A stretch of 64,000 nt of DNA from Deltaproteobacteria bacterium (GCA_020632995.1 JACKEN010000006.1:186001-250000), one strand, 5' to 3'. Shown: positions 52,384-61,157, numbered from the stretch's first letter. Made by a program: numbers and translations. Notes: generated by a model from the letters alone, not told the origin.

Positions 52384-52486
52384 GACATCACAGTAGGGCC
52401 AACCCCCCTGGCGAAGGAAGCCGGCTGCCCGGCTCCCGCGCCAACTCCTGATTATCTGTGGCCTCCTTCCGCCGAGGGGCCCCGCC

Positions 52487-53626
52487 TCACACCCAGCGCT
52501 CCACCGCGAGGGCCAGCGCCGCCGCGACGACCGAGAACGTGAGCACGTCGGTGTAGGGCCACCGGTCGAGGCCGAGGGCGAAGACGAGGGGCTGGGTCAC
52601 CACGAACGCGAAGAGCATCGCGGCGGCGAAGGCCATCCTGCGGCGGTGCCGCATGAGGAGGCTCGGGCCGGGCGGGGTGGGGGCGAGCGGGGGCTCGAGG
52701 GCGTCGCCGTGCACGAACTGCGCGACGTGGGTCCAGAGCGTCTCGAGCTCCGTCGGCCCGAAGGGCGCCCCGGAGCGCAGCCAGTCGTAGTGCCCGAGCA
52801 CGTCGAGGTGGTCCGCGGCGGCGGCGTGCACGATCTCGCCCCAGACCTGGGAGCGGGTGGGCACGATCCCGTCGCTGTCCTTCCACGTGGGCGCGGCGGC
52901 GCCGGCGCGCTCGAGCGCCTCGCGCGCGGCGCCGGGGAGGGTGGCGGCGCGGTTCTGGGGCATGCGCGCCGAGAGGCGTCGGAGGGCCCCGTAGAGCGGG
53001 TGCTGGGGCCGCCCCGGGGTCATCGCCACCACACACCCGTAGCGGACGTTGGGCGCGTCGGGGGTGGTCGCGTTGAAGACGTCGAGGGCGTCGGGGGTGA
53101 GCTGGGTGAGCAGCCCCTGGTCGCGGCTGATCATCGCCAGGTACTCGATGAGCGGCCCGCCCCGGGTGGTGCGCTTCAGGCCGCCCGCCGCCGCCCGCGT
53201 GGTCAGGGCGAGCAGCTGCTTGCCGATCACCCCGTCGAACGCCGCCGCGAGCGGGGTCCCGCGGTGCGGCGTCGCCACCGTCACGACCGACCGGACCCGC
53301 GCGGCGATCTTCGACGCGCGGGGGTCGAAGTGCGCGGCCGGGGTGGTGACGAGCCGGACGTCGAGCCCACCGCTCGAGTGACCGATCAGGTGGAGGCGGT
53401 CCTCGTCGCCCGCCGTCGCGTCGATGGTGTCGATCAGGACGCGGGTGCGCTCGGTGAGCGACGCGGTCGGCGGCGTGGGGACGACGCGGATCTCCCACCC
53501 CGGGTCGAGGTGCGCGCGCAGGATGGCCTGCACGTGGACGAAGTACTCGAACGGACCGAGCTTCTCGAACCCGAAGAACCCCGGGACCAGGTAGACCAGG
53601 TCCCGGCCAGGTCGTGGGTCGGCCAC
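52487..53626 (-). CDS. lipase-like alpha/beta hydrolase with C-terminal membrane spans
   Basis: 379 residues. Nucleophile elbow GHSSGG in LHLIGHSSGGLDVRLV, preceded by the oxyanion strand LVYLVPGFFG, a pattern of triacylglycerol lipases and PGAP1-like esterases. Likely catalytic His in HYDWLRSG or DHLDVLG. After about 335 a basic stretch (RHRRRMAFA) leads to two spans (AFAAAMLFAFVVTQPLVFAL, VLTFSVVAAALALAV), so the enzyme is tethered to a membrane by its C-terminus. No signal peptide, so the catalytic domain may face the cytoplasm. GTG 53626 has GAGGGAGGG directly before. Confidence 0.8.
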   Translation of the reverse strand: MADPRPGRDLVYLVPGFFGFEKLGPFEYFVHVQAILRAHLDPGWEIRVVPTPPTASLTERTRVLIDTIDATAGDEDRLHLIGHSSGGLDVRLVTTPAAHFDPRASKIAARVRSVVTVATPHRGTPLAAAFDGVIGKQLLALTTRAAAGGLKRTTRGGPLIEYLAMISRDQGLLTQLTPDALDVFNATTPDAPNVRYGCVVAMTPGRPQHPLYGALRRLSARMPQNRAATLPGAAREALERAGAAAPTWKDSDGIVPTRSQVWGEIVHAAAADHLDVLGHYDWLRSGAPFGPTELETLWTHVAQFVHGDALEPPLAPTPPGPSLLMRHRRRMAFAAAMLFAFVVTQPLVFALGLDRWPYTDVLTFSVVAAALALAVERWV

Positions 53627-53706
53627 GGTCCCTCCCTCGCACGGTTGTCCTCGGCTGAGAAGCGCCGCCTACGGCGCGCGGGTGGAATGTGTGCGAACAT
53701 GGGCGG

Positions 53707-54072
53707 ATGGCGAAGCGACCAGATCCGCTCGAGCGGCTGCGCGAGATCATCGGCGCGCTGCCCGAGACCTCCGAGAAGATCTCTCATGGGTCACCCACGT
53801 TCTGGGGCGGCAAGAAGACCTTCTGCAGCTTCCACCTGAACCACCACGGGGACGGGCGGATCGCGGCGTGGGTGAAGGCGCCGCCGGGAGCGCAGGCGGC
53901 GCTCGTGGAGGCGGCGCCGGACCGGTTCTTCGTGCCCCCCTACGTGGGGCCGAGCGGCTGGGTCGGGATTCGGCTCGAGGGGGCCGTGGACTGGGAGGAG
54001 GTGCGCGGGCTGGTGGTGCAGGGCTATCGGACGGTGGCGCCGAAGCGGGCGCTGGCGAAGCTCGACGGCTGA
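53707..54072 (+). CDS. MmcQ/YjbR family protein
   Basis: 121 residues, typical size. Family phrases: LPETSEKISHGSPTFWGGKK, RFFVPPYVGPSGWVGI and VDWEEVRGLVVQGYRTVAPK. The fold (cyaY-like alpha/beta) is associated with DNA binding, but no function is established. Start ATG 53707; GTG/ATG codons a few residues upstream are possible. Confidence 0.9.
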   Translation: MAKRPDPLERLREIIGALPETSEKISHGSPTFWGGKKTFCSFHLNHHGDGRIAAWVKAPPGAQAALVEAAPDRFFVPPYVGPSGWVGIRLEGAVDWEEVRGLVVQGYRTVAPKRALAKLDG

Positions 54073-54119
54073 GCCAGACGCGGCCAGGGGGCGTTCGATG
54101 CAAGTCGTCCTGCGGATGC

Positions 54120-54631
54120 TCAGCCTGATGAAGGCTCCGCCCCCTCGAACAGCACCGCCACTCGGTTGGTGACCCGGCCGAGCGGCGGGAGGTTCAAGGC
54201 CTGAACCTCGTAGCGGGCACCTGCCACACCCGGCAGTCGAACACCGGCCGGCGGGCGGCGTAGTCGGGCAGGGCGACAGCGAGGAGGCGGTTCAGCTCCA
54301 CGGTGGCCAGCGCGGCCAGGACCGAGACCATCTTCTGGATCCGGCCGTCGAAGAAGAGCTGGTCCTTCGGGTCGGTGGCGTGCCAAAGGAGGCTGATCTC
54401 GTCGGACTGCGTGTAGCCGGTCCGCGCGCCGGTCTCCTCCACCAGGAAGCGGGTGGTGTCGATCATCGCGCGCGAGAGCCGAACGTCGTAGGGGCGCTCG
54501 AGACCCTGGGTGAAGGTCGAGAAGGCTCGCCCGTCGATGCGGGCGAGCACCGGCAAGAGGGGCATCAGGCGTCGGCCCGCCTCCTGCGCCTCGTAGCGCT
54601 TCATCCGCGCGCCCAGGCCCTCGTCCGTCAT
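54120..54631 (-). pseudogene. Thg1-like tRNA(His) guanylyltransferase, internally deleted and frameshifted
   Basis: The intact part reads 145 codons from ATG 54631: ARIDGRAFSTFTQGLERPYD and TGYTQSDEISLLWH, the catalytic palm of Thg1-like polymerases with both metal-binding acidic sites, up to FDCRVWQVP. Then it runs out of frame (ATRFRP and stop at 54194). In another frame the next 30 codons read EVQALNLPPLGRVTNRVAVL and end at 54120, which looks like the family C-terminus. Relatives are about 230-260 residues, so roughly 60-90 residues between the two parts are missing. It follows the kinase gene with an ATGA overlap and has GAGGAGG upstream. A truncated but expressed protein remains possible. 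Confidence 0.7.
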
Positions 54632-55080
54632 GGCGTAGCCTCCTCGTACCGGCTCACCGTGAAGTCGCCGGTCTCCGCGATCTTCACATACCAGAGCTCG
54701 TCGAAGCCCTCGGCCCGGCGGGGCAGCTCCAGGGCGTTGCGGCGCCCGCGCACGCCGACCTCGGGCACCGGGTTCGGGCGGGCCGCGTTGCGCTCGAGGC
54801 AGGCCTGGATCCGGGACTCGAAGAAGTAGCCGATCACAGTGAATCTCGCTGCGCGCGCCTGGCTCATCACCTCGGCCCGATCGGCCACCGCTACGTTGGT
54901 GTTGTCGAGCACGAACGGGATCCGGGCGGCGCAGCACGCCTCCACCAGCGCGCGTTGTCGATGCGCGGTGCCGAGCATGTCCCGGTTGATGCGGACGTGG
55001 GTGTCGACGAAGCGCGCCTTGAAGAAGGTGGACTTCCCGGCTCCCGGGATGCCCATCAGGATCACCGCATCCACCGTCAC
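54628..55080 (-). CDS. P-loop polynucleotide-kinase-like protein
   Basis: 150 residues. Walker A GIPGAGKST in VILMGIPGAGKSTFFKARF, followed by HVRINRDML and FVLDNTNVAVADRAEV, the T4 Pnkp/AAA-33 kinase pattern (5'-OH or small-molecule kinase). The late region has a possible lid YFFESRIQACLERNAARP. GTG 55080 lies in the overlap with the GNAT stop (GTGA). With the Thg1-like gene directly after it, a tRNA 5'-end repair pair is the likely meaning. Confidence 0.85.
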   Translation of the reverse strand: MTVDAVILMGIPGAGKSTFFKARFVDTHVRINRDMLGTAHRQRALVEACCAARIPFVLDNTNVAVADRAEVMSQARAARFTVIGYFFESRIQACLERNAARPNPVPEVGVRGRRNALELPRRAEGFDELWYVKIAETGDFTVSRYEEATP

Positions 55081-55634
55081 CCCACGTCGGGCGCGCCCAC
55101 CCAGGCCGGGTCGAAGGGGAGCGGCGGACCGTCGGGCGGTCGGCGCGGCTGCAAGGCGAGTTGCCACCACCCCACGTCGCGCCAGGTGCCGCCCTTGAAG
55201 CCGATGTTCTCGAACACGCCGATCGGCGTGAAGCCCATCGCCTCGTGCAGCGCCACGCTCCCCGGGTTGGGGAGCGTGATGCCCGCGTAGGCGCTGAAGA
55301 ACCCCTGGCGGACGAGGAGCGGGAACAAGGCCTCATAGAGGCCGCGCCCGACGCCCTGCCGGTGGGCGGCCGCGGCCACGTAGACCGAGACCTCGCAGCT
55401 CCATTGGTACGCGGCGCGCGTCCGGTGCCCGCTGGCGTAGGCGTAGCCCCGCACCTGCTGCCCGTCGTCGTCGACCAGCCAGGGGTGGGTGCGGAGGGTG
55501 CCCTGGATGCGCTCCGCCATCACCTCGGTGCTGGGGGCCTCGAGCTCGAAGGACGCGTTGCCGTGGGTGACGTGCGGGGCGTAGATCGCGGCGACGGCGG
55601 CGGCGTCGGCGGTGGTGGCGGCGCGGATGGGCAT
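55077..55634 (-). CDS. GNAT acetyltransferase, phosphinothricin acetyltransferase type
   Basis: 185 residues. Starts IRAATTADAAAVAAIYAPHV, acetyl-CoA loop HRQGVGRGLYEAL, and the family end NPGSVALHEAMGFTPIGVFE with GTWRDVGWWQL. This subgroup acetylates phosphinothricin, methionine sulfoximine or other amino acids. First gene of the operon with the kinase and Thg1-like genes; the overlap suggests common transcription rather than common function. Confidence 0.92.
   Translation of the reverse strand: MPIRAATTADAAAVAAIYAPHVTHGNASFELEAPSTEVMAERIQGTLRTHPWLVDDDGQQVRGYAYASGHRTRAAYQWSCEVSVYVAAAAHRQGVGRGLYEALFPLLVRQGFFSAYAGITLPNPGSVALHEAMGFTPIGVFENIGFKGGTWRDVGWWQLALQPRRPPDGPPLPFDPAWVGAPDVG
55151..55164. 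repeat. GCAA-N6-TTGC palindrome, copy 16
   Basis: In the GNAT gene on the minus strand, read as TGG CAA CTC GCC TTG CAG. Confidence 0.75.
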
Positions 55635-55681
55635 GCGGCTGTTCTAGCCTGGCCGGGGCGCTCCGGTCATCGGGGTGTCCG

Positions 55682-55726
55682 ACGCGTCCGTCCGGAAATC
55701 GGACCCCGTCCGAAATCCGGACGCGT
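55682..55726. repeat. 45-bp two-stem palindromic element
   Basis: Outer stem of 9 bp (ACGCGTCCG at 55682-55690 with CGGACGCGT at 55718-55726) and inner stem of 6 bp around CCC (TCGGAC and GTCCGA, 55699-55713), separated by unequal bulges. It resembles a REP/BIME-like palindrome or a large operator and lies just before the Rpn-type nuclease gene. Confidence 0.65.
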
Positions 55727-55758
55727 GCGGCGTCAGCGCCGGGTGTGCCGGCGTCGGC

Positions 55759-56829
55759 ATGGTCCTCGCATTGGTCGCCGCAGTGGCCGAGGATACCAGC
55801 AGAGGCGGCAGCCCCCACGACACCCTGTTCCACCTCGCGTTCAGCGAGCCCGAGGTGGCGCGAGCGGAGCTGTTGGCCCTGCTCCCGCCGCAGGTCAGTG
55901 CGCGGTTGGAGCTCGACGCCCTCACCCAGGTCACGAACCGGACGGTGAGCACGCGGCTCCGGAGCCTGTTCACGGACGTCCTCTACCGGGTGCCGGTGCG
56001 GGGGGACGACGAGGTCTTCGTCTGGTTCCTCCTCGAGCACCAATCCACCGCGGACCGGCTGATGCCGTTCCGGGTGCTCCAATACGAGGTGGACCGATGG
56101 GCCACCCACCTGAGGAGCCGCGCCGGCCGGCGCAGTGGTCGGCTCCCGATGGTGGTGCCGGTGGTGATCCTCCACGACCCGGCTGGTCGGCGCCTGCCCG
56201 CGCGCCTGTCGGAGCTCTACGAAGGCCCGCGTGACCTTGTGGCGCTGTTGGCGCCGCTGCTGCCGGACTTCGCCTACCTCGTGGACGACCTCCCGAGCTT
56301 GGCCGAGGACGACATCGAGAGCCGCTCGGCCTCGGCGGTCTATCGGTTGGCCCTCTGGCTGCTTCGGTCACGAGGTGAGGGCGCGGCGGACCGGTTCGAG
56401 GCCTACCGTGAGGCGTTCGCGCGGCTGGCGGATGAGGAGAAGTGGGCCTTCGCGGACGCATTCTTGGTCTATGCTATGAGGACGAGCTCGGAGGTCGAGC
56501 CGGTGGTCTTGCGGGCCGCCCGGGCCGCGAGCCCGAAGTTGACGGAGGGAGTCATGGGTATCTGGCAGCAGAAGATCGACGAGGGCCGGGCGGAGGGCGT
56601 CGCTCAAGGGCGCGAGCAGGGGCTGGAGCAGGGGCGCGAGCAAGGCCTGGAGCAGGGGCTCCACCACGGCCGCGTTGCCATGCTGCTGGAGCAGCTCGCC
56701 GGCCGCTTCGGGCCCGTCCCGACCGACGTCGCCCAGCACGTCCAGGCCGGCAGCGCCGAGGAGCTGCGCCGGTGGGGCCTCCGGCTCCTCACCGCCCGGA
56801 CCCTGGCCGGGGTGTTCGAGGACGCCTGA
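55759..56829 (+). CDS. Rpn-family PD-(D/E)XK nuclease-like protein (transposase_31 type)
   Basis: 356 residues. Opening GSPHDTLFHLAFSEPEVA, then LRSLFTDVLYRVPV with EVFVWFLLEHQSTAD, giving the D and E-x-Q of the PD-(D/E)XK core, then VVILHDP. The C-terminal third carries a Gly/Glu/Gln repeat (GREQGLEQ twice) of the kind seen in Rpn proteins. Rpn proteins promote RecA-independent recombination and are often mobile. ATG 55759 is chosen because family members start near PHD; a GTG at 55675 would translate through the palindromic element. Single gene, no IS ends seen. Confidence 0.88.
   Translation: MVLALVAAVAEDTSRGGSPHDTLFHLAFSEPEVARAELLALLPPQVSARLELDALTQVTNRTVSTRLRSLFTDVLYRVPVRGDDEVFVWFLLEHQSTADRLMPFRVLQYEVDRWATHLRSRAGRRSGRLPMVVPVVILHDPAGRRLPARLSELYEGPRDLVALLAPLLPDFAYLVDDLPSLAEDDIESRSASAVYRLALWLLRSRGEGAADRFEAYREAFARLADEEKWAFADAFLVYAMRTSSEVEPVVLRAARAASPKLTEGVMGIWQQKIDEGRAEGVAQGREQGLEQGREQGLEQGLHHGRVAMLLEQLAGRFGPVPTDVAQHVQAGSAEELRRWGLRLLTARTLAGVFEDA
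56608..56655 (+). repeat. two 24-bp tandem units in the Rpn-type gene
   Basis: Units 56608-56631 and 56632-56655 differ at two bases and encode G-R-E-Q-G-L-E-Q each. The repeat could change length by slippage without breaking the frame. Confidence 0.85.
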
Positions 56830-56881
56830 AGCGACCAGGACCTATTGCCAACTGTAGGGCGACCCCCCACACTCCTCGGCA

Positions 56882-58108
56882 GTGCAGATCAAGGGCAAGG
56901 CCGCGCCGCCTCGCGGTGAACTCTCCACCTCAGCGGAGCTGCGAACCCCCATGGCCGGGCTCCGCCCGTCGGGGCCCCAGGTGGGGATCGGCGCGCATCA
57001 GCACAAGGTGGCCCTGGGGCAGGTGGACTCCCGTGGCGCCGAGAGCGCCGCCATCGACCGGGCCGCGGGTGTGCACCTGTTGAAGGTGCTCGGAGATCAG
57101 ACCCTCGCCGCGAACGCGGCCAACCCCAAGCACCTCGCGAAGATGGCCGAGGCGGCGGAGATCATCGGCACCATCGACCGGATGCCGGGCAACCTGAACT
57201 CGGTCGCCACCTTCCGACCCAAGCAGGCCTTCGCGCTGTACGAGCACTGCTTCCCGAACCCCGACGAGCGCGAGCCGGTGGCCGACATCCGGGCCCGGCT
57301 GAAGGAGTATCCGAACGGCGCCCACGAGGACGGCGGCGGCTTCCACGCCCTCGCCATCACCGACAAGAAGGGGAGCGTCATCGGCTACACCCAGGGCTCC
57401 ACCGTGCCGTCCGAGGCCGGGCTCTTCTACTATTGGCAGTACGGCTGCGTGGCGGACGGCGACTACATGAAGTCCGCCTACGCCAAGGACGCGAACCCCC
57501 GGGAGCACGGGGTGATGAGCACCATCCACGGGGTCAACGCCGCCACCTTGAACGCCACCGCGGATCAGGTGCAGAAGCCCGCCCTCGGCATCGTCTGGGA
57601 GTCCGAGCCCCGCGGTCTGGGCGACGACCCCAGCTCCATCCAGTTCACCGACACGCGCCTCCAGATCCACAACCGCGCCGGCGGCCGGATCATGATGGGG
57701 GTGGCGGCGGACGGCGAGCTGATCAACCTCCACCTGCAACCTCGGTTGACCGCGGACTCCGAGCCCATCGCGCTACACATGATGTATCGGCCCCTCCAGT
57801 ACGAAGAGGGCGAGGAGCGTCAGCGCGGCGAGATGAAGAAGGCCGACGCCGAGTCGATGATGCTCGCGTGGCTGAACAACTTCCGGGTCGAGGGCTTCGC
57901 CGAGAAGGACGTGAAGGAGGCCGAAGGCGAGGTGCAGGCCCGCCTCGCCCGCTGCGAGAAGATCGTCCTTTTGCCAGCGGACCAGGTGCCCGACGTGGTC
58001 ACCCTCGCCGCGACGGACAAGATCCTCGAGCAGCAGGTCCTCGACATGTACGGGGTGGGCTCCCTGGCCGAGGCCAGGGCGTTCTATCAGCAGGCGATGC
58101 AGGGGTAG
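56882..58108 (+). CDS. GNAT-like acetyltransferase domain protein
   Basis: 408 residues from GTG 56882, or 385 from ATG 56951. The first 80 residues are Pro/Ala-rich and look disordered. Later regions have a GNAT-like character: FALYEHCFPNPDEREPVADI near the N-terminus of the domain, GFHALAITDKKGSVIGYTQG and the strand GLFYYWQYGCVAD, then WESEPRGLGDDP. The phrase set recurs in actinobacterial and myxobacterial N-acetyltransferases of unknown substrate, but the acetyl-CoA loop R/Q-x-x-G-x-G/A is not obvious. Single gene between the Rpn-type gene and the convergent lipoprotein gene. Confidence 0.65.
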   Translation: MQIKGKAAPPRGELSTSAELRTPMAGLRPSGPQVGIGAHQHKVALGQVDSRGAESAAIDRAAGVHLLKVLGDQTLAANAANPKHLAKMAEAAEIIGTIDRMPGNLNSVATFRPKQAFALYEHCFPNPDEREPVADIRARLKEYPNGAHEDGGGFHALAITDKKGSVIGYTQGSTVPSEAGLFYYWQYGCVADGDYMKSAYAKDANPREHGVMSTIHGVNAATLNATADQVQKPALGIVWESEPRGLGDDPSSIQFTDTRLQIHNRAGGRIMMGVAADGELINLHLQPRLTADSEPIALHMMYRPLQYEEGEERQRGEMKKADAESMMLAWLNNFRVEGFAEKDVKEAEGEVQARLARCEKIVLLPADQVPDVVTLAATDKILEQQVLDMYGVGSLAEARAFYQQAMQG

Positions 58109-58128
58109 GGCGCCCGCTCGGGGCGCCC
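58108..58128. terminator. GC-rich hairpin between convergent genes
   Basis: GGGCGCCC, five bases (GCTCG), GGGCGCCC: an 8-bp perfect stem right after the acetyltransferase-like stop and six bases before the lipoprotein stop codon. No T-run follows on either strand; a bidirectional terminator or mRNA end-stabiliser is plausible. Confidence 0.5.
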
Positions 58129-58133
58129 GATCG

Positions 58134-60113
58134 TCAATCCAGGTTGCGGACCTCGACCTTGAGGTCGAGCACCAGGTTGCTCTCCTGGTCGAAGGTCACG
58201 TCCACCGACCCCACGTAGGCCTTGTCGCCTCGGCGCGCCTGGCAGGCGTAGAAGCCGGCCGCGGTGCCCTCGGCGGTGCCGCGGGGGTCGCCGCGCATGG
58301 TCTGGTGGGACCACATCGGGGGCTCGCCCAGGCGGCGGGCGTAGATGAGATCGATGTTGGTCGGGTCCTGGTAGGCGATGGCCGGGTTGCCGAAGGCGTC
58401 GAAGACGAGCGAGGCGTCCGCGCCCACCATGTTGAGGTCGGGCGGCATCAGGCCGTCGTCCACCACCTGGCGCTCGCCGGTCCCGAGGTCGAGGTACACC
58501 AGGTCGTCCTTCGTGGCGTCGAAGTAGGCCACGCCGGCCTGGGTGCCGTCGGCGCTCACCGCGATGCTCGCGAACTGGCCCACGTTGGTGGGGTTCATCG
58601 CGTCGTCGCCGTCCAGGGTGCGCAGGGTGAAGCCGGCGCCGTTCCCGGTGGCGAGGCGGAGGTCGCCCGCGATGGAGTCGTAGTACGCGATCATCGGGGT
58701 GCCGGTGGCGGTGAGGACCAGGTCGGCGAAGAGGCCGGTGCCCTCGGGCAGGCTGTCGAGGGGCACCGCGTTGATCTCGGCCTCGCAGGTCGGGTTGCCG
58801 CCGGCGTCCATCACGCACACCTCGTCGGTGGCGCACATCGCGCAGCCCATGGTCTCGAACGCGCACTCCGGGCCTACGCCCAGGTCCACGCAGGCCTTGC
58901 CCCGGGTGCAGCCGCCGCCGCAGATGGGCTCCGGCTTGTCCACGGTGTCGACCAGCTGGATGGACCAGTCCGAGGGCGAGGCCGGCATGTTGGTGCGGGC
59001 GGCCGCGTACTTGAGGCCGGATTGCTTGCCCGGCAGCGGGGCCACCGTGCCCTCGACCAGCATGTAGGCGATGCGCGGGTTGCCGTCCGGGCCGATCGCG
59101 ATGCTGGTGTACATGCCCACGTGGTCGGTCTCGTCGACCACCGAGGTGGTCCACTGCCCGCCCGCGTAGTTGGCGTACTTCAGGCGGCCCTCGTCGCGGT
59201 CGTAGTAGGCCACGTGCAACACGCCCTGCCCATCGATCGCGATCGAGGTGTGCTCACCCACGTCGGGGCCGGGGGCGTAGCGCCCGCCGCGGCGGGCGTT
59301 GGGGTTGGCCTCGACCGGGCCGTCGACCGGGAAGCCATCCACGTACTGGACGCTGATCTCGTTGCCCTCGTCGTCGAAGAAGGCCACCACCAGGTCGCCG
59401 TACACCGCGTCGTAGGCGCTCACCGCCACCGTCTGGGCGTCCACCGCGATCTCGGCGTTCCAGCCGTACTGACCGGGCAGCACCGGGGGGAGGGTGGCGC
59501 AGGTGCACTCCACGAGGCAGCACTGCGGGCCGGACATCGTCTCCGGGTCCGCCACCACCGCCAGCTGGCCTTCGCCGCAGTTCGCGCTGCAGGCGTAGGG
59601 GAAGCAGGTGTTGGTGTCGATGTCGCAGATCTCGCCCTGGCCGCAACCCCCGTTGCAGGGCGCGAAGATCACGCAGCGGCCGCCGGTGCAGGAGCGCCCC
59701 GCGGCGCAGTCGGTGTCCGCCACGCAGGGCTGGGTGCCGGCCGCGGAGAGCGAGCCGGTGCGGTTCGGGTAGCCGCAGTACTGGTCGCCCCGGAAGCTGA
59801 TGCAGGTCTGGCCCGGCACCTCGGCGCAGTCCGCGTCGGCGTCGCACGAGACCAGCTGGTCTCCGCAGAAGCCGGCGGCCACGTTGCACTTCTGGCCGGG
59901 GCAGCAGTCCGCATCGGAGGCGCAGCGCGAGGCCTTGCACTCGCCGTTTCGGTACTCCGTACCGGCGGGGCAGTCATAGGTGGGCTCGCACGTGCCGGGC
60001 AGGTCCGGCAGCAGGATCTCCTCGTCGCAGGAGCAGCCCGCGAGGACGAGCACCATGAGCGTGATCCCAGTGTGGGCCTTTGTGTGAGAGAGCCGCTGAT
60101 TCCCTTCGCGCAC
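58134..60113 (-). CDS. large Cys-rich lipoprotein with beta-propeller-like repeats
   Basis: 659 residues from GTG 60113. Lipoprotein signal TGITLMVLVLAGC (Cys about 27). Residues 30-200 are Cys-rich modules of the Dickkopf/EGF-like look (CASDADCCPGQKCNVAAGFC, CVADTDCAAGRSCTGGRC). The rest has repeats of the form TSIAIDGQGVLHVAYYDRDE, TSIAIGPDGNPRIAYMLVEG and ASLVFDAFGNPAIAYQDPTN, typical of propeller-like ligand-binding repeats. No enzyme motif. The far in-frame upstream starts lie inside the next gene. Confidence 0.82.
   Translation of the reverse strand: MREGNQRLSHTKAHTGITLMVLVLAGCSCDEEILLPDLPGTCEPTYDCPAGTEYRNGECKASRCASDADCCPGQKCNVAAGFCGDQLVSCDADADCAEVPGQTCISFRGDQYCGYPNRTGSLSAAGTQPCVADTDCAAGRSCTGGRCVIFAPCNGGCGQGEICDIDTNTCFPYACSANCGEGQLAVVADPETMSGPQCCLVECTCATLPPVLPGQYGWNAEIAVDAQTVAVSAYDAVYGDLVVAFFDDEGNEISVQYVDGFPVDGPVEANPNARRGGRYAPGPDVGEHTSIAIDGQGVLHVAYYDRDEGRLKYANYAGGQWTTSVVDETDHVGMYTSIAIGPDGNPRIAYMLVEGTVAPLPGKQSGLKYAAARTNMPASPSDWSIQLVDTVDKPEPICGGGCTRGKACVDLGVGPECAFETMGCAMCATDEVCVMDAGGNPTCEAEINAVPLDSLPEGTGLFADLVLTATGTPMIAYYDSIAGDLRLATGNGAGFTLRTLDGDDAMNPTNVGQFASIAVSADGTQAGVAYFDATKDDLVYLDLGTGERQVVDDGLMPPDLNMVGADASLVFDAFGNPAIAYQDPTNIDLIYARRLGEPPMWSHQTMRGDPRGTAEGTAAGFYACQARRGDKAYVGSVDVTFDQESNLVLDLKVEVRNLD
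59643..59656. repeat. GCAA-N6-TTGC palindrome, copy 17
   Basis: In the Cys-rich lipoprotein gene on the minus strand, read as TGC AAC GGG GGT TGC. The Cys codons themselves supply both arms, so this copy is weaker evidence. Confidence 0.5.
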
Positions 60114-60171
60114 GTCCTCGCCAGCAAAGCACCGGACTCCGCGTCCGCACAATCCGGAAGTTGGGCGCCCG

Positions 60172-61134
60172 CTACTGGAGCTCGAACCGGGCCCCCAGCC
60201 CCAGCTCCACCGACCAGGCGTCCCGCCAGGTCTCGTGGAAGACCGTGACCCCGAGGAACGGCACCGCCAGGTAGTCCCCGACGCTGGCGAGGGTCTCCAC
60301 TGCGGGATCTCCCTCAGACCAGGCTCGCAGGATCTCAGGTAGGGAGAGCCCGAGGTGCAGCCCGAGGAGCTGCCGCCGGGCTTCATCCCGCCGTATTGGC
60401 GAGTAGTTCTCGGTGCGGAACGCGAACCCCACGAGCCCGTAGCGCCACAGCCCGGGCTCCCGGCCCGCCAGCTCGAGGACGCCCTTGAGCCGCAGGTCGA
60501 GGTGGAAGGTCATCCCCGAGTAGTCGTTGATGAACTTCGTGACGGTGCGGTCGTGGGCGAGGAAGTCCTGGGTCGGCCAGTAGCCCAGCCGGAACGCGAG
60601 GAGGCGGTCCGCGGTGGGGGACAGGCGCATCAGCACCCCGAGGCTCACCCCCAAGGTGTTCATCAGCACGTCGCCGGGCTCGAACCCGAAGCGGCTGTCG
60701 AAGCCGTCGATCAGCTCGAACCCGTTGAAGAGGACGAACGTGAAGACCCCCGCCCACCACGTGGCCCGGGTGCGGTCGAGGCCGAGCGACTCGTAGGTGT
60801 ACGCCACGAGCGAGGTGCTGACGTACGCGCTGTAGGCGTGGCCGAGCTTGTCGGCGCCGCCCGCGTAGGTGTCCTTCCCGAAGAACCCCGCCTCCTTGTA
60901 GATGCGGAACGAGTCGAGGTCGTCGTCGCCCCACCACGCGCTGGTGCCCCACAGGAGCACGCCGGTGGCGAAGCCCACCGAGGTCAGGCCCAGCACCGCC
61001 GCGCTGGGCCGCCGGGCGGTGGTGGCGGTGGTGGTCGGGGGGGCCTCCACCACTGCGGGCTCGAGTGGGGGCACCGCCAGCACCCCGAGCAAGATCCAGG
61101 CTGCCGCGCTCACGTCGCGCGGCAGGCAAAGCAC
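60172..61134 (-). CDS. DUF2279/YfiM-like membrane protein
   Basis: 320 residues from GTG 61134; the GTG at 61113 gives a tighter signal-like start (AAAWILLGVLAVPPLEPA). The core shows the DUF2279 phrases DTYAGGADKLGHAYSAYVST and FELIDGFDSRFGFEPGDVLMN with spans between (ATWWAGVFTFVLFNGFEL, LGVSLGVLM). DUF2279 proteins belong to the YfiM group of predicted envelope proteins. The last third (LGLHLGLSLPEILRAW, SVELGLGARFELQ) looks like beta-barrel strands. It is 58 bp upstream of the large lipoprotein gene in the same direction. Confidence 0.82.
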   Translation of the reverse strand: MLCLPRDVSAAAWILLGVLAVPPLEPAVVEAPPTTTATTARRPSAAVLGLTSVGFATGVLLWGTSAWWGDDDLDSFRIYKEAGFFGKDTYAGGADKLGHAYSAYVSTSLVAYTYESLGLDRTRATWWAGVFTFVLFNGFELIDGFDSRFGFEPGDVLMNTLGVSLGVLMRLSPTADRLLAFRLGYWPTQDFLAHDRTVTKFINDYSGMTFHLDLRLKGVLELAGREPGLWRYGLVGFAFRTENYSPIRRDEARRQLLGLHLGLSLPEILRAWSEGDPAVETLASVGDYLAVPFLGVTVFHETWRDAWSVELGLGARFELQ

Positions 61135-61157
61135 ACCCGCGGGCCCGAGTCAGCCAC

